A stretch of DNA of 64,000 nt. It comes from Streptomyces sp. C10-9-1. Lineage in GTDB: Bacteria > Actinomycetota > Actinomycetes > Streptomycetales > Streptomycetaceae. The DNA lies in NCBI RefSeq assembly GCF_024497955.1, contig NZ_JANHKP010000009.1:186001-250000 (forward strand), read 5' to 3'. Shown here piece by piece: positions 34,507 to 46,275 of the stretch (position 1 is the first letter of the stretch; every line of letters begins with the position of its first letter). The notes under the pieces are model-generated. The model was given only the letters and a program-made list of their open reading frames with translations. It did not search any database and was not told where the DNA came from. The position numbers were made by a program, and so were the translations under genes.

Positions 34507-35715
34507 ATGGCTCTCAACACGTCCGCGGAGGCGCCCCTGCCGGTCGGCGAGGTGTCGCGGCTCATCGGCGGCTGGATCGACCGGCTCGGGTCCGTGTGGG
34601 TCGAGGGGCAGATCACCCAGTTGTCGCGCCGCCCCGGCGCCGGGGTCGTCTTCCTGACCCTGCGCGACCCGTCGTACGACATCTCCGTCGGCGTCACCTG
34701 CTACCGGAAGGTCTTCGACACGGTGGCGGACGTGGTGTCGGAGGGGGCGCGGGTGGTGGTGCTCGCCAAACCGGAGTGGTACGCGCCCCGCGGCCAGCTG
34801 TCCCTGCGGGCCGCCGAGATACGGCCGGTGGGCATCGGGGAACTGCTGGCCAGACTGGAGCAGTTGAAGCGGTCCCTGGGGGCCGAGGGGCTGTTCGCCG
34901 CCGACCGCAAGCGGCCGCTCCCGTTCCTGCCCCACCGGGTGGGTCTGGTGTGCGGCCGGGCCTCGGCCGCGGAGCGGGACGTCCTGGAGAACGCCCGCCG
35001 CCGCTGGCCGCAGGTGCGCTTCGAGGTGCGCAACGTGGCGGTGCAGGGCGTGCACGCCGTTTCCCAGGTGGTCGGGGCGGTGAAGGAGCTGGACGCCCAT
35101 CCGGAGGTGGACGTGATCATCGTGGCGCGCGGCGGCGGCAGCGTGGAGGATCTGCTGCCGTTCTCCGACGAGCAGCTGGTGCGCGCCGTCGCGGAGTGCA
35201 CCACCCCGGTGGTGTCGGCGATCGGCCACGAGCCGGACGCACCGCTGCTGGACCTGGTCGCCGACGTGCGCGCCTCGACACCGACGGACGCCGCCAAGAA
35301 GACGGTCCCGGACGTGGGCGAGGAGCTCCGTCGGGTGGAGCAGCTGCGGGAGCGGGCGCTGCGCTCGGTGCGCGGGCTGCTGGAGCGCGAGGAGCGCGGT
35401 CTGGCGCACGCGGTGGCCCGCCCGTGCATGGAGCATCCGCAGCGGATGGTGGAGCAGCGCGAGGAGGAGGTGCGGGCGGTGCTGGCGCGCGGCCGCCGGG
35501 TCCTGGGGCATCTGCTGGACCGGGCGGAGTCCGAACTCGCGCACACCCGGGCCCGGGTGGTGTCGCTGTCGCCCGCGGCGACCCTGGAGCGCGGCTACGC
35601 GGTGCTCCAGCGGGAGGACGGGGCGGTGGTGCGCTCACCCCACGGGGCTCCGGCCGGGGAGCGGTTGCGGGCCCGGGTCGCCGAGGGGGAGTTCGCCGTG
35701 CGCGTCGAGGACTGA
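34507..35715 (+). CDS. xseA: Exodeoxyribonuclease VII large subunit
   Basis: 402 residues. The N-terminal OB fold has [18 protein letters not shown], the catalytic domain has [33 protein letters not shown] and [14 protein letters not shown], and a coiled-coil C-terminus follows. With XseB it degrades single-stranded DNA from both ends without metal. The nearest promoter-like hexamer (TACGCT, 34494-34499) is 7 nt before the ATG, so its mRNA may be leaderless. Confidence 0.95.
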   Translation: MALNTSAEAPLPVGEVSRLIGGWIDRLGSVWVEGQITQLSRRPGAGVVFLTLRDPSYDISVGVTCYRKVFDTVADVVSEGARVVVLAKPEWYAPRGQLSLRAAEIRPVGIGELLARLEQLKRSLGAEGLFAADRKRPLPFLPHRVGLVCGRASAAERDVLENARRRWPQVRFEVRNVAVQGVHAVSQVVGAVKELDAHPEVDVIIVARGGGSVEDLLPFSDEQLVRAVAECTTPVVSAIGHEPDAPLLDLVADVRASTPTDAAKKTVPDVGEELRRVEQLRERALRSVRGLLEREERGLAHAVARPCMEHPQRMVEQREEEVRAVLARGRRVLGHLLDRAESELAHTRARVVSLSPAATLERGYAVLQREDGAVVRSPHGAPAGERLRARVAEGEFAVRVED

Positions 35716-35791
35716 GGGGCCGGGAAGGCCGGGCGGACAGGGCCGGCGTCGCGCGGGCGGCGCCGGAAGGTGACAGGAGGACGGAGCGAGC

Positions 35792-36025
35792 ATGGGCGGC
35801 AGGACGGAAGAGGCCGCGATCGGCTACGAGCAGGCACGGGACGAGCTGATCGAGGTGGTGCGCCGGCTGGAGGCGGGCGGGACCACGCTGGAGGAGTCGC
35901 TGGCGCTGTGGGAGCGCGGCGAGGAGCTGGCGAAGGTCTGCCGGCACTGGCTGGAGGGGGCCCGGGCCCGCCTGGACGCCGCGCTGGCGGAGGAGGCGGC
36001 GCAGGAGGGGGAGGCGTCCTCGTAG
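35792..36025 (+). CDS. xseB: Exodeoxyribonuclease VII small subunit
   Basis: 77 residues, the usual size. [37 protein letters not shown] is the antiparallel helical hairpin by which XseB coats the coiled-coil of XseA. It is 76 bp after xseA in the same direction, with a GGAG box before the ATG. Confidence 0.95.
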   Translation: MGGRTEEAAIGYEQARDELIEVVRRLEAGGTTLEESLALWERGEELAKVCRHWLEGARARLDAALAEEAAQEGEASS

Positions 36026-36051
36026 GGCCGCGCCGCGGACGGGGCGGCATG

Positions 36052-36104
36052 TGAGTGGAGTCACCACTCATTTTAGTTGAAGGTTAATCTATTCGAGGTA
36101 CGGT
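36052..36104 (+). promoter_or_regulatory. Promoter and palindrome of the nitroreductase gene
   Basis: TGAGTG-GAGTCAC-CACTCA (36052-36070) is a 6-bp inverted repeat. It is followed by TTGAAG (36077-36082) and TACGGT (36099-36104) with a 16-bp spacer, in a stretch unusually rich in A/T (TTTTAGTTGAAGGTTAATC). It suggests a regulated promoter, for example by a MarR-type repressor. Confidence 0.5.
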
Positions 36105-36139
36105 GAAGAGGTACTTGGTTGACCCATGAAAGGCCCCCC

Positions 36140-36730
36140 ATGCCCCTCGTCCTCGACCCCGCCGCACAGGACCTGCTGTTCCGCGAGGCCCGCACCGCGA
36201 ACAGCTTCACCGACGAGCCGGTGACCGACGAGCAGGTCCAGGCCATCTACGACCTGGTCAAGTACGGCCCCACCGCCTTCAACCAGACGCCCCTGCGCAT
36301 CGTGCTCATCCGCAGCGACGAGGCCCGCGCCCGCCTGCTGCCGCACCTGGCCGAGGGCAACCGGGCGAAGACCGCGGCCGCGCCGCTGGTCGCCGTCCTG
36401 GCCGCGGACAACGAGTTCCACACCGAGCTGCCGACGCTCTTCCCGCACTTCCCGCAGGCCAAGGACGTCTTCTTCAGCGAGCGCCCGGTGCGCGAGGCGA
36501 CGGCGACGGTCAACGCCGCGCTCCAGGCCGCGTACTTCATCGTCGGCGTGCGCGCCGCGGGGCTCGCGGCCGGTCCGATGACCGGCTACGACGCCGCCGG
36601 CATCCGGAAGGAGTTCCTGGACGGCGACCACACCCCGCTGATGGTCGTCAACATCGGCAGGCCCGGACCGGACGCCTGGTTCCCGCGCTCCCCGCGACTG
36701 GACTACGACAAGGTCGTCACCAGCGTCTGA
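36140..36730 (+). CDS. Malonic semialdehyde reductase-like nitroreductase (RutE/HadB group)
   Basis: 196 residues from ATG 36140 with AAAGG 7 nt upstream. RTANSFTDEPVTDEQVQAIYDL, KYGPTAFNQTPLRIVLI (FMN site), AAYFIVGVRAAGLAAGPMTGYD and VVNIGRP are typical of the small FMN nitroreductases related to RutE. They use NAD(P)H to reduce quinones, nitro groups or 3-oxopropanoate. It is the only gene between its own regulated promoter and a strong terminator. Confidence 0.85.
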   Translation: MPLVLDPAAQDLLFREARTANSFTDEPVTDEQVQAIYDLVKYGPTAFNQTPLRIVLIRSDEARARLLPHLAEGNRAKTAAAPLVAVLAADNEFHTELPTLFPHFPQAKDVFFSERPVREATATVNAALQAAYFIVGVRAAGLAAGPMTGYDAAGIRKEFLDGDHTPLMVVNIGRPGPDAWFPRSPRLDYDKVVTSV

Positions 36731-36748
36731 GCCCCTCCCACGGCAGCC

Positions 36749-36789
36749 GAAGGCCGCCGCGCCCGGTTTCCCCGGCCGCGGCGGCCTTC
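36749..36789 (+). terminator. Hairpin terminator after the nitroreductase gene
   Basis: Perfect 13-bp arms GAAGGCCGCCGCG (36749-36761) and CGCGGCGGCCTTC (36777-36789), loop 15 bases. Confidence 0.85.
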
Positions 36790-36878
36790 GCGTGTCCGCG
36801 GGACGCCCCGCACGGGCCGGCGGGCACCGCCCCGCGGCCCGACCGCACAGCCGGGCCGGCCCCGGTGGCCGGGGGCGG

Positions 36879-37469
36879 CTAGCCCGCCGCGGGCGACGCG
36901 GAGGCCGGGGAGGGGGACGGACCCCGCTCCGCCACCAGGGCCTCGGCCATCTCGACCAGGCGCCCGGTCGTGGCCGTGCCCATGACGACCGTCGTCACCT
37001 CGTCGGAGGCGAGCACCAGGGCGTCGTACTTCGGGCCCTCCCAGTACCGCCAGGTCTCCCCGTCGACCTGCTCGGTCCGCTCGGTCGGCTCGGCCTCCCG
37101 GGTGACCTCGCGCACGTACTTCTCGTCCGGCCGGGCGGTGGACTGCTCCACGGCGACGTACTGGCGGTCCGGGTCGAGGAAGCCGAGGTGCCAGGCGTGG
37201 CCGTCGGCGCCGTCGAAGGTCACGCTCGTGGCGCGCCAGCCCTCACCCAGGCCGACGGGGGCCGCCACCGGGTACGGCGCCGCGCGCCGGGCCGTCAGCA
37301 GCTCCACACGGTAGTCCTGCTCCCGCACCGGGTCCGCGTTCTCGTCGTGCGGGACCAGCGTGTAGATGCCCGCCACGACGATGCCGATCACCGCCATGGA
37401 CTGGAACATCCCGCGGATCGTCTGTCTGCCTCGCATACCTGCCACGCCCCCCATGGTCGCATCCGGCAT
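36879..37469 (-). CDS. DUF4245-like membrane-anchored protein
   Basis: Up to 196 residues; the true start may be ATG 37436 ([14 protein letters not shown]). One N-terminal transmembrane helix ([18 protein letters not shown]) anchors an extracytoplasmic domain with [20 protein letters not shown] and [14 protein letters not shown] associate this with DUF4245, of unknown function, often next to glpX in Streptomyces. It is divergent from glpX. Confidence 0.7.
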   Translation of the reverse strand: MPDATMGGVAGMRGRQTIRGMFQSMAVIGIVVAGIYTLVPHDENADPVREQDYRVELLTARRAAPYPVAAPVGLGEGWRATSVTFDGADGHAWHLGFLDPDRQYVAVEQSTARPDEKYVREVTREAEPTERTEQVDGETWRYWEGPKYDALVLASDEVTTVVMGTATTGRLVEMAEALVAERGPSPSPASASPAAG

Positions 37470-37573
37470 CCGTGCTCAAACGTGGCCCCCTCTGCTCAAT
37501 TTGTCGATGTACCGATAGAGTCGCAGGACCCTCCCAATACGGCCGTCGCGTCGTACAGAAAGGTGCGCTCCCG

Positions 37574-38605
37574 ATGACCGAGCATCATCTGCCGCCCCCG
37601 CTCGAGGTCTCCCCCGAGGCCCCGGACCGCAACCTCGCCCTGGAGCTGGTCCGGGTCACCGAGGCCGCCGCCATGGCCGCCGGCCGCTGGGTCGGCCGCG
37701 GCGAGAAGAACGGCGCCGACGGCGCGGCCGTGAAGGCCATGCGCACCCTCGTGTCCACCGTCTCGATGAACGGCGTGGTCGTCATCGGCGAAGGCGAGAA
37801 GGACGAGGCGCCGATGCTGTACAACGGCGAGCGCATCGGCGACGGCACCGGCGCCGAGTGCGACATCGCCGTGGACCCGATCGACGGCACCACGCTGACC
37901 GCCAAGGGCATGCCGAACGCCATCGCGGTGCTCGCGGCCGCCGACCGCGGCACCATGTTCGACCCCTCGGCCGTGTTCTACATGGACAAGCTGGCCACCG
38001 GCCCCGAGGCGGCCGACTACGTCGACATCAACGCCCCGGTCTCGGTCAACATCCGCCGGGTCGCCAAGGCCAAGAAGTCGACCCCCGAGGACGTCACCGT
38101 CGTCATCCTGGACCGCCCCCGCCACGAGGGGATCGTCAAGGAGATCCGGGAGACCGGCGCCCGGATCAAGTTCATCTCCGACGGGGACGTGGCCGGGTCG
38201 ATCATGGCCGTCAAGGAGGGCACCGGCGTCGACCTGCTGCTCGGCATCGGCGGCACCCCCGAGGGCATCATCTCGGCCTGCGCCATCAAGTGCCTCGGCG
38301 GGGTGATCCAGGGCAAGCTGTGGCCCAAGGACGACGAGGAGCGGCAGCGGGCCGTCGACGCCGGCCACGACCTCGACCGGGTGCTGTCCACCAACGACCT
38401 GGTCAGCGGCGACAACGTGTTCTTCGTGGCCACCGGGATCACCGACGGCGAACTGCTGCGCGGGGTCCGCTACCGGGCCGAGACGGCGACCACGCAGTCC
38501 CTGGTGATGCGGTCGAAGTCCGGCACGATCCGCCAGATCGACTCGACCCACCGGCTGTCGAAGCTCCGGGCGTACAGCGCGATCGACTTCGACCGCGCGC
38601 AGTAG
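37574..38605 (+). CDS. glpX: Fructose-1,6-bisphosphatase class II GlpX
   Basis: 343 residues from ATG 37574. The metal- and phosphate-binding motifs [14 protein letters not shown] and [16 protein letters not shown] are intact, with [10 protein letters not shown] and [12 protein letters not shown] following. It hydrolyses fructose-1,6-bisphosphate in gluconeogenesis. A strong terminator follows at 38634. Confidence 0.95.
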   Translation: MTEHHLPPPLEVSPEAPDRNLALELVRVTEAAAMAAGRWVGRGEKNGADGAAVKAMRTLVSTVSMNGVVVIGEGEKDEAPMLYNGERIGDGTGAECDIAVDPIDGTTLTAKGMPNAIAVLAAADRGTMFDPSAVFYMDKLATGPEAADYVDINAPVSVNIRRVAKAKKSTPEDVTVVILDRPRHEGIVKEIRETGARIKFISDGDVAGSIMAVKEGTGVDLLLGIGGTPEGIISACAIKCLGGVIQGKLWPKDDEERQRAVDAGHDLDRVLSTNDLVSGDNVFFVATGITDGELLRGVRYRAETATTQSLVMRSKSGTIRQIDSTHRLSKLRAYSAIDFDRAQ

Positions 38606-38633
38606 CGGGCCCGGCCCGGCGGCGGGCCGAACG

Positions 38634-38668
38634 GCGGGAGGCGCCCTCGTACGGAGGGCGCCTCCCGC
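38634..38668 (+). terminator. Hairpin terminator after glpX
   Basis: Perfect 15-bp arms GCGGGAGGCGCCCTC (38634-38648) and GAGGGCGCCTCCCGC (38654-38668), 5-base loop. Confidence 0.9.
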
Positions 38669-38752
38669 GCCGGGTCGTGCGGCCGGGGTGCGCGTCTCCC
38701 CCTCGTACGCGGCAGCGCCGAACCGGCCGGGACCGGGAGGCCCGGGAGCGGT

Positions 38753-39118
38753 TCAGGCCGCCGAGGCCGGGTTCTTCAGCTCGACATCGCGCCGGCGGCG
38801 GCGCGCGAGGACCACCCGGCGCTCGGCGGCGGTGAGCCCGCCCCAGACGCCGTAGGGCTCGGGCTGGAGCAGGGCGTGCTCCCGGCACTCGATCATCACC
38901 GGGCAGCGGGCGCAGACCCGCTTGGCCGCCTCCTCGCGGGCGAGCCTGGCGGCGGTCGGCTCCTTGGAGGGCGCGAAGAACAGCCCGGCTTCGTCGCGGC
39001 GGCACACCGCCTCCGCATGCCAGGGACCGGCCTCGTCGTCCCGGGCCGGGACGCGCTGACGCGGAACGGCGGCGACCTGCGGGGCCACCGGCAGTGAATG
39101 AGGCGGCAGTTGCAGCAC
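38753..39118 (-). CDS. WhiB-like iron-sulfur transcription factor
   Basis: 121 residues. The four cluster cysteines are in AVCRRDEAGLFF and VCARCPVMIECREHAL, followed by the GVWGG turn (YGVWGGLTAAERR) and a basic tail RRRRR. Wbl proteins hold an NO/O2-sensitive [4Fe-4S] cluster and work with the primary sigma factor. By position beside glpX and the fumarases it corresponds to what I remember as wblI of S. coelicolor; the symbol is left open because I cannot compare sequences. Confidence 0.9.
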   Translation of the reverse strand: MLQLPPHSLPVAPQVAAVPRQRVPARDDEAGPWHAEAVCRRDEAGLFFAPSKEPTAARLAREEAAKRVCARCPVMIECREHALLQPEPYGVWGGLTAAERRVVLARRRRRDVELKNPASAA

Positions 39119-39272
39119 GGTCTACTCCTGACGACGGATTCGCGAGCGAGAGACGATGCAGCAGTCCCTACCCGCTGTGCGTACGCCTATGCACTGAGTG
39201 GCCCGCGCGGCGGCGGCGCCCTGGGGCGCCCCGGCGCCGCGGCAGCGCGAACGCTGCGGTCGCACGCCCTCG

Positions 39273-39935
39273 TCAGTCGCGGCGTTTACGCAGGCGGGCG
39301 TGGAGGTCGGCGACCCGGCGCCCGCGCCTGGGCTTGGCCTCGACATTGCCGAAAACCGTGTACCCGTTGACGACCACGACCGGAGCCTCCGGGTCCGCCG
39401 CCTCCAGGGTGACCACCTCGAAGTTGCCGAACACTCCCGTGCCGCTGCCGCGCAGCGTGATGTTCTCGGGAACCCGGATCTCGACGCTGCCGAAGATCGA
39501 GGTCGCGTTGACCGTGGTCAGCCGCTGGCGGAAGAGCGCCTCGGTCAGGTCGATCTCGACGCTGCCGAAGAGCGAGAAGGCGTTGGTGCGGCGACCGACC
39601 CGCCAGCGGCCCTTGCGGACGGAGGCGGAGAAGACGGCGACGACGTTCTCCGCCGGGGCACCGTCCGCCTCCTCGCCCCCGGTCGCGGCCGCGTCGCGTG
39701 CCCCCGACACGGGCAGGTCCCTTACCAGCGGCTCCAGTTCGCCCATGGTCTTGGCGCGGTAGACGGCGTCGATCCGCTCCGCGTGCTCCTCCGCGTCCAG
39801 CCTGCCCTCGGCCAGGGCCGCCCCGAGGACGTCCGCGGTCCGGTCCCGGTCGGCGTCGGAGGCGCGCAGGGCCGGCGCCGCGCCCTCGGTCCGGGCGGTG
39901 CCCGCCTGCTGCTGGGGGTGCTTCTCGAGGTCCAC
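39273..39935 (-). CDS. DUF1707 and LiaF-like (cell-wall stress response) domain protein
   Basis: 220 residues from GTG 39935. ALRASDADRDRTADVLGAALAEGRL..EEHAERIDAV is a DUF1707 domain. The C-terminal half with NVVAVFSASVRKGRW, NAFSLFGSVEIDL, ATSIFGSVEIRVPE and TGVFGNFEV is the beta-helix-like LiaF C-terminal (DUF2154) repeat. No membrane helix is present. A palindrome 19 bp upstream of the start may be its operator. Confidence 0.85.
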   Translation of the reverse strand: MDLEKHPQQQAGTARTEGAAPALRASDADRDRTADVLGAALAEGRLDAEEHAERIDAVYRAKTMGELEPLVRDLPVSGARDAAATGGEEADGAPAENVVAVFSASVRKGRWRVGRRTNAFSLFGSVEIDLTEALFRQRLTTVNATSIFGSVEIRVPENITLRGSGTGVFGNFEVVTLEAADPEAPVVVVNGYTVFGNVEAKPRRGRRVADLHARLRKRRD

Positions 39936-39953
39936 GGCCTCAGCGTAGCGAAA

Positions 39954-39967
39954 CGCGATAGATCGCG
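39954..39967. promoter_or_regulatory. Palindrome in the divergent DUF1707/fumarase promoter region
   Basis: CGCGAT-AG-ATCGCG is a perfect 6-bp inverted repeat 19 bp upstream of the DUF1707 gene start and 157 bp upstream of the class I fumarase. It is a candidate operator. Confidence 0.45.
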
Positions 39968-40123
39968 ACCAGTACACCGGGGGATGCACCCGGACGCGCG
40001 CAGGGCACCCCCGCGGCACCAAGTGAGCCTTACCTCACAAGCCCCGCGCGGCGGGCGCGCCCTACCCTGGAGAGCGCTGCCAACGGAGGCACGCCGCTGT
40101 CTGTGAAGTGAGGAATGGGCGAA

Positions 40124-41791
40124 ATGCCGGAGTTCGCGTATACGGATCTGCTCCCGCTCGGCGAGGACACCACGCCCTACCGGCTAGTGACCTCGGAGGG
40201 CGTCTCCACCTTCGAGGCCGACGGGCGCACCTTCCTGAAGGTGGAGCCGGAGGCCCTGCGCACCCTCGCGGCCGAGGCGATCCACGACATCCAGCACTAC
40301 CTCCGCCCCGCGCACCTCGCGCAGCTGCGGCGCATCGTCGACGACCCCGAGGCGTCCTCCAACGACAAGTTCGTCGCGCTGGACCTGCTGAAGAACGCCA
40401 ACATCGCCGCCGCGGGCGTGCTGCCGATGTGCCAGGACACCGGCACCGCGATCGTCATGGGCAAGCGGGGCCAGAACGTCCTCACCGCGGGGGGCGACGA
40501 GGAGGCCCTCTCGCGGGGCATCCACGACGCCTACACCAGGCTGAACCTGCGCTACTCGCAGATGGCCCCCCTGACCATGTGGGAGGAGAGGAACACCGGC
40601 TCCAACCTGCCCGCGCAGATCGAGCTCTACGCCACCGACGGCGGCGCGTACAAGTTCCTCTTCATGGCCAAGGGCGGCGGCAGCGCCAACAAGTCCTTCC
40701 TCTACCAGGAGACCAAGGCCGTCCTCAACGAGGCGAGCATGATGCGGTTCCTGGAGGAGAAGATCCGCTCGCTCGGCACCGCGGCCTGCCCGCCGTACCA
40801 CCTGGCGATCGTCGTCGGCGGCACGTCCGCCGAGTTCGCGCTGAAGACCGCGAAGTACGCCTCGGCGCACTACCTGGACGAACTGCCCGGCGAGGGCTCG
40901 GAGCTCGGCCACGGCTTCCGCGACGAGGAGCTGGAGCAGAAGGTCTTCGAACTCACCCAGAAGATCGGCATCGGCGCCCAGTTCGGCGGCAAGTACTTCT
41001 GCCACGACGTCCGCGTGGTGCGCCTGCCGCGCCACGGGGCCTCCCTCCCCGTGGCCATCGCCGTCTCCTGCTCCGCCGACCGCCAGGCCGTCGCCAAGAT
41101 CACCGCGGAGGGCGTCTTCCTGGAGCAGCTGGAGACGGACCCGGCGCGCTTCCTGCCGGACACCACGGACGAGCAGCTCGCCGAGGACGCCGACGTGGTG
41201 CGGATCGACCTCAACCGGCCGATGGACGAGATGCTCGCCGAGCTGACCAAGTACCCGGTCAAGACCCGGCTGTCGCTCACCGGCCCGCTCGTGGTGGCGC
41301 GCGACATCGCGCACGCCAAGATCAAGGAGCGGCTGGACGCGGGCGAGGAGATGCCGCAGTACCTCAAGGACCACCCGGTCTACTACGCGGGTCCGGCCAA
41401 GACGCCCGAGGGCTACGCCTCGGGCTCCTTCGGCCCGACCACCGCCGGGCGCATGGACTCCTACGTGGAGCAGTTCCAGGCGGCGGGCGGCTCGAAGATC
41501 ATGCTCGCCAAGGGGAACCGCAGCAGGCAGGTCACGGACGCCTGCGGCGCGCACGGCGGCTTCTACCTGGGCTCGATCGGCGGCCCCGCGGCCCGCCTGG
41601 CGCAGGACTGCATCAAGAAGGTCGAGGTCCTGGAGTACGAGGAGCTCGGCATGGAGGCGGTCTGGAAGATCGAGGTCGAGGACTTCCCCGCCTTCGTCGT
41701 GGTCGACGACAAGGGCAACGACTTCTTCACCGAGCCCGCTCCGGCGCCCACCTTCACCTCCATCCCGGTGCGCGGGCCCGGCCTGGCCTGA
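40124..41791 (+). CDS. Class I fumarate hydratase (iron-sulfur)
   Basis: 555 residues from ATG 40124 (ATG 40115 is possible; GAGG spacing favours the second). The cluster cysteine segment [17 protein letters not shown], the substrate loop [12 protein letters not shown], and C-terminal [24 protein letters not shown] are those of one-chain class I fumarases. It interconverts fumarate and malate using an oxygen-sensitive [4Fe-4S] cluster. A second, unrelated class II enzyme is 1.8 kb downstream. Confidence 0.93.
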   Translation: MPEFAYTDLLPLGEDTTPYRLVTSEGVSTFEADGRTFLKVEPEALRTLAAEAIHDIQHYLRPAHLAQLRRIVDDPEASSNDKFVALDLLKNANIAAAGVLPMCQDTGTAIVMGKRGQNVLTAGGDEEALSRGIHDAYTRLNLRYSQMAPLTMWEERNTGSNLPAQIELYATDGGAYKFLFMAKGGGSANKSFLYQETKAVLNEASMMRFLEEKIRSLGTAACPPYHLAIVVGGTSAEFALKTAKYASAHYLDELPGEGSELGHGFRDEELEQKVFELTQKIGIGAQFGGKYFCHDVRVVRLPRHGASLPVAIAVSCSADRQAVAKITAEGVFLEQLETDPARFLPDTTDEQLAEDADVVRIDLNRPMDEMLAELTKYPVKTRLSLTGPLVVARDIAHAKIKERLDAGEEMPQYLKDHPVYYAGPAKTPEGYASGSFGPTTAGRMDSYVEQFQAAGGSKIMLAKGNRSRQVTDACGAHGGFYLGSIGGPAARLAQDCIKKVEVLEYEELGMEAVWKIEVEDFPAFVVVDDKGNDFFTEPAPAPTFTSIPVRGPGLA

Positions 41792-41808
41792 TCCTCCGTT
41801 CCGGCCGT

Positions 41809-41849
41809 CCGGGCCGGCCGGCCCCCTTCAAGGGGACCGGCCGGCCCGG
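41809..41849. terminator. Hairpin terminator between class I fumarase and the esterase-lectin
   Basis: CCGGGCCGGCCGG (41809-41821) pairs with CCGGCCGGCCCGG (41837-41849), extended by CCCCCTT/AAGGGG with one bulge. It serves the convergent genes ending at 41791 and 41947. Confidence 0.85.
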
Positions 41850-41946
41850 GCGTGTGCCGGGAGGCCGTGCAGGGCCCAGGGCGGCGCCCCGGCCCGCTGC
41901 CGGGCGCCCGGTCCCGGAGCACCGGCCGGGGCTCCCGGCGCCCGGC

Positions 41947-43479
41947 TCAGGCGAAGCGCTGCCCGGCGGAGCCGTCGCAGGCCCGCAGGCGGAGTGCCTC
42001 GCCCGCCGCACCGGCGGTGGCGCACAGGGACTGCGCGGAGGAGGGGCGCAGCGTGTCGCCGACGCGGGCGAAGCGCTGGTTGGCGCCGCCGTGGCAGTTC
42101 CACACGATCAGGGCCGTCCCCGCCCGCGCGTCGCCGCCCGGGACGTCCAGGCAGCGGTCCTGGCTGAGCTCGGTGTGCAGCGACCCGCGGTCGGGGTCGT
42201 ACCACCAGCCCTGGTTGCGGCCGCCGTGGCAGTCCCAGCCGAGCACGCGGGTGCCGTTGCGGCTCACCGCGCCCTCCACGTCCAGGCACGGGCCGGAGGC
42301 GGCCTTCAGCGGCCGGTAGGCGTCGTCCCACGCGAACGGGAAGAGCTCCGGACGGCCCGACGAGGCGACGTCGGCACAGCCGGCCTCGCGCAGGCCCGAC
42401 GCGTACAGCTGGGTGAGGCACGAGGCGAACGCGGCGTGGCCGCGGGCGTTGGGGTGGAAGGACTGGCGGACGGAGTTGGAGTCCGGCGGGAAGTGGGACA
42501 GGTCGATGTACAGACCGCGGGCCCAGGCGTCCTGGTGGCAGACCTCGTGGCCGTGGAAGAGCCGGGAGTTGTCCAGGTAGACGGCGCCGGTGGCCCGGGC
42601 GACCTCGCGCATGCCGCGCTGGAAGGCGGGCACGGCGGTGTTGCGGCCCCACACGGTGTCGGAGTCGTAGCCCATCCCGCCGCAGATCAGCTTGCCGGGG
42701 AAGTCGGGGTTGTCGCGGAAGTCGGGGCCGATGGGGCTGGGGTAGCCCATGACGACGAGGCGGTAGTCGCCGTCCGCGTAGCCGGCCTCGCGCATCACCG
42801 TGCGCAGGTCCCGCACGGTCTGCGTGACCTTGGGCACGAGGGCGTCGACGCGGGCCTGCCAGCCGGGCGCGTACGTCGGGGCGCAGGGCCCCTGGAGGAG
42901 GATGTAGCGGGTGACGCAGTCGGTCATGACCGGTCCGAAGCGGAGGTCGTCGTTGGCCCCGGCGACCAGGAGGACCATCTTGACGCGGGTGTTGCGGGCC
43001 TTGATCGCGAGGGCGTCGCTCTGCACGAGTTCGTCGGCGTACTGGGGGCTGCCGCCGATGCGGATGTTGCCGGTGTAGGCGCCCGAGCAGGAGACGTTGT
43101 AGGTGACGTCGGCCTCAATGCCGGTGCGGTGGATGGCGGCCTCGGGCGAGCGGTGGCACCAGTTGTCGGGGCCGTCGGTACCGGGCTCGTAGCGGCCGAC
43201 CCCCTCGCCGGAGATCTCGCTGTCACCGAGCGAGACCAGGCCGGTCTTGCGCTCCGCGAGCGGGAGCTGGTCCGGGCTGCCGTAGAGCGCGGTGGCCTCG
43301 GCCGCCCGGACGGCCTCCAGTTCGGGCGGAAGGGGGACGGCCCCTGCCCCCGACGGGGCGGGGGCAGGGGCGGGAGCGGGAGCTGCGGCGGCGCTCGTGC
43401 CGCCGGCCGCGGTGGCGAGGACGGCGGTCGCCGCCACCGCTCTGAGGAGCATGCGAAGTCTTGGGCCTGAACGCGTCAT
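41947..43479 (-). CDS. Secreted SGNH/GDSL hydrolase with ricin-type lectin domain
   Basis: 510 residues. The signal peptide (about 1-33, cleavage near TSAAAA) is followed by an Ala/Pro linker. The SGNH domain has catalytic Ser in [16 protein letters not shown] for the oxyanion Asn, and His in [12 protein letters not shown]. From about residue 385 a ricin B-type beta-trefoil has two recognisable repeats, [18 protein letters not shown] and [19 protein letters not shown]. It is probably an exported esterase or lipase that binds a polysaccharide. It lies in opposite orientation between the two fumarase genes. Confidence 0.9.
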   Translation of the reverse strand: MTRSGPRLRMLLRAVAATAVLATAAGGTSAAAAPAPAPAPAPSGAGAVPLPPELEAVRAAEATALYGSPDQLPLAERKTGLVSLGDSEISGEGVGRYEPGTDGPDNWCHRSPEAAIHRTGIEADVTYNVSCSGAYTGNIRIGGSPQYADELVQSDALAIKARNTRVKMVLLVAGANDDLRFGPVMTDCVTRYILLQGPCAPTYAPGWQARVDALVPKVTQTVRDLRTVMREAGYADGDYRLVVMGYPSPIGPDFRDNPDFPGKLICGGMGYDSDTVWGRNTAVPAFQRGMREVARATGAVYLDNSRLFHGHEVCHQDAWARGLYIDLSHFPPDSNSVRQSFHPNARGHAAFASCLTQLYASGLREAGCADVASSGRPELFPFAWDDAYRPLKAASGPCLDVEGAVSRNGTRVLGWDCHGGRNQGWWYDPDRGSLHTELSQDRCLDVPGGDARAGTALIVWNCHGGANQRFARVGDTLRPSSAQSLCATAGAAGEALRLRACDGSAGQRFA

Positions 43480-43596
43480 TGCGCCTCCCCGGGTTGTGGT
43501 TACCCGGGGTATTTACTGGCGGGTAAGGCAGTTGGGAATACACAGAACAAGACAACTGCTCACCTTTTCGGCGGCAGGTGGAGAAAGGACAGTGCG

Positions 43597-45045
<1,449 letters not shown>

Positions 45046-45158
45046 GGGGCACCGCCGCGGGCGGCCCCGCCCCGCGGGGCACCGGGGCGCGTCCTCGGCG
45101 GCCCGACCCGCCCCCCGGCGGACGGCGCCGCGTCCGGGCCAGACCTTAGGATCTGCTC

Positions 45159-45839
45159 ATGCCAGGGACGGAAGACATCGCACGCTGGGCGCCGGGGGAC
45201 CACATCCTGTGGCGCTACCTCGGCCGCGCCCCGCACCCCGGCGGGCGGGCCGTGCACATCTGCCGGCCGGTCACGGTCGTCCGGGACACCGAGGAGCTGC
45301 TCGCGGTCTGGATGGCTCCGGGCACGCGCTGCGTCAAGCCGGTCCTCGCGGACGGCACACCGGTGCACCTGGAGCCGCTCGCCACCCGCTACACGGCGCC
45401 GCGCACCCTCACCACCGGCCGCTGGTCCGGGACGGGCGTACTCAAGCTCGCCCGTCCGGGGGACCCCTGGTCGGTCTGGCTCTTCTGGGACCCGGGATGG
45501 CGGTTCAGGAGCTGGTACGTGAACCTGGAGGAGCCGCACGGCCGCTGGTCGGGCGGCGTGGACTCCGAGGACCACTACCTCGACATCTCCGTCTACCCGG
45601 ACCGCAGTTGGCTCTGGAGGGACGAGGACGAGTTCGAACAGGCCCAGCGGGTGGGGCTGATGGACGCGGCGACGGCGGAGCGGGTGCGTGCGGCGGGGCG
45701 GGCCGCGGTGGCGGCGATCACCGCCTGGGACGCCCCGTTCTCCTCCGGTTGGCAGGACTGGCGGCCGGACCCCTGCTGGCCGCTGCCGGAGCTGCCCGCG
45801 GACTGGGACCGCTCCCCCGGGCGCACCCTGGCCTCCTGA
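45159..45839 (+). CDS. DUF402 (FomD-like) protein
   Basis: 226 residues. The order WAPGDHILWRYLG, TVVRDTEELLAVWMAPGT, WSVWLFWDPGWRFRSWYVNLEEP, DHYLDISVYPDRSWLWRDEDEFEQA is the DUF402 fold, whose members FomD and Ntdp hydrolyse nucleotide phosphoanhydrides with metal. The conserved acidic pair DEDE is present. A TAGGAT box ends 6 nt before the ATG, so the transcript is probably leaderless. Confidence 0.8.
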   Translation: MPGTEDIARWAPGDHILWRYLGRAPHPGGRAVHICRPVTVVRDTEELLAVWMAPGTRCVKPVLADGTPVHLEPLATRYTAPRTLTTGRWSGTGVLKLARPGDPWSVWLFWDPGWRFRSWYVNLEEPHGRWSGGVDSEDHYLDISVYPDRSWLWRDEDEFEQAQRVGLMDAATAERVRAAGRAAVAAITAWDAPFSSGWQDWRPDPCWPLPELPADWDRSPGRTLAS

Positions 45840-46275
45840 GCGGAGCGCTCCCGGGTTGACGCGGACCGAACCTGGCCGAAAATTTGCGTTTCACCGTCAC
45901 CGCGCCCCTTCTTTCCGCTCCGTGGCCGCTCGGCCCGCTCCTTGTCTGTCCGATTCCGGTCCGGAAACGCGCTCCCGGGTGTACGACCTCGTGAGACTCT
46001 TGATGCGCCCCCTCGGGGCAAACGTAGGATCGTCCTCCGCAGTGCGGCCGGCACGCGCGGCACGGGCGTCACACGGGTTCCGAGGGAGTGTTCGGAGGAA
46101 CACTGCACGTCAGCACCAGTCACCGAAGTCAGTATGCGTCGCACAGAGGGGGGCGAGCCGTGCCGGATGCGCGCCGTCCCGTGCCGGCCGGACCCGGAGC
46201 GGGTGCCGCGCCCCAGGGGGCGCACCCCGTCGCGACCGCAGCGCACCACCGGCCCGGACGGACGGAATCCCAGGC
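45840..46275 (+). promoter_or_regulatory. 436-bp upstream region of the stress phosphatase gene
   Basis: No gene supported. A promoter candidate, TTGATG (46000-46005) and TAGGAT (46025-46030) with a 19-bp spacer, lies 245 bp before the GTG at 46276. The part at 45860-45900 is AT-rich (GAAAATTTGCG). The remainder is GC-shadow sequence. Confidence 0.35.
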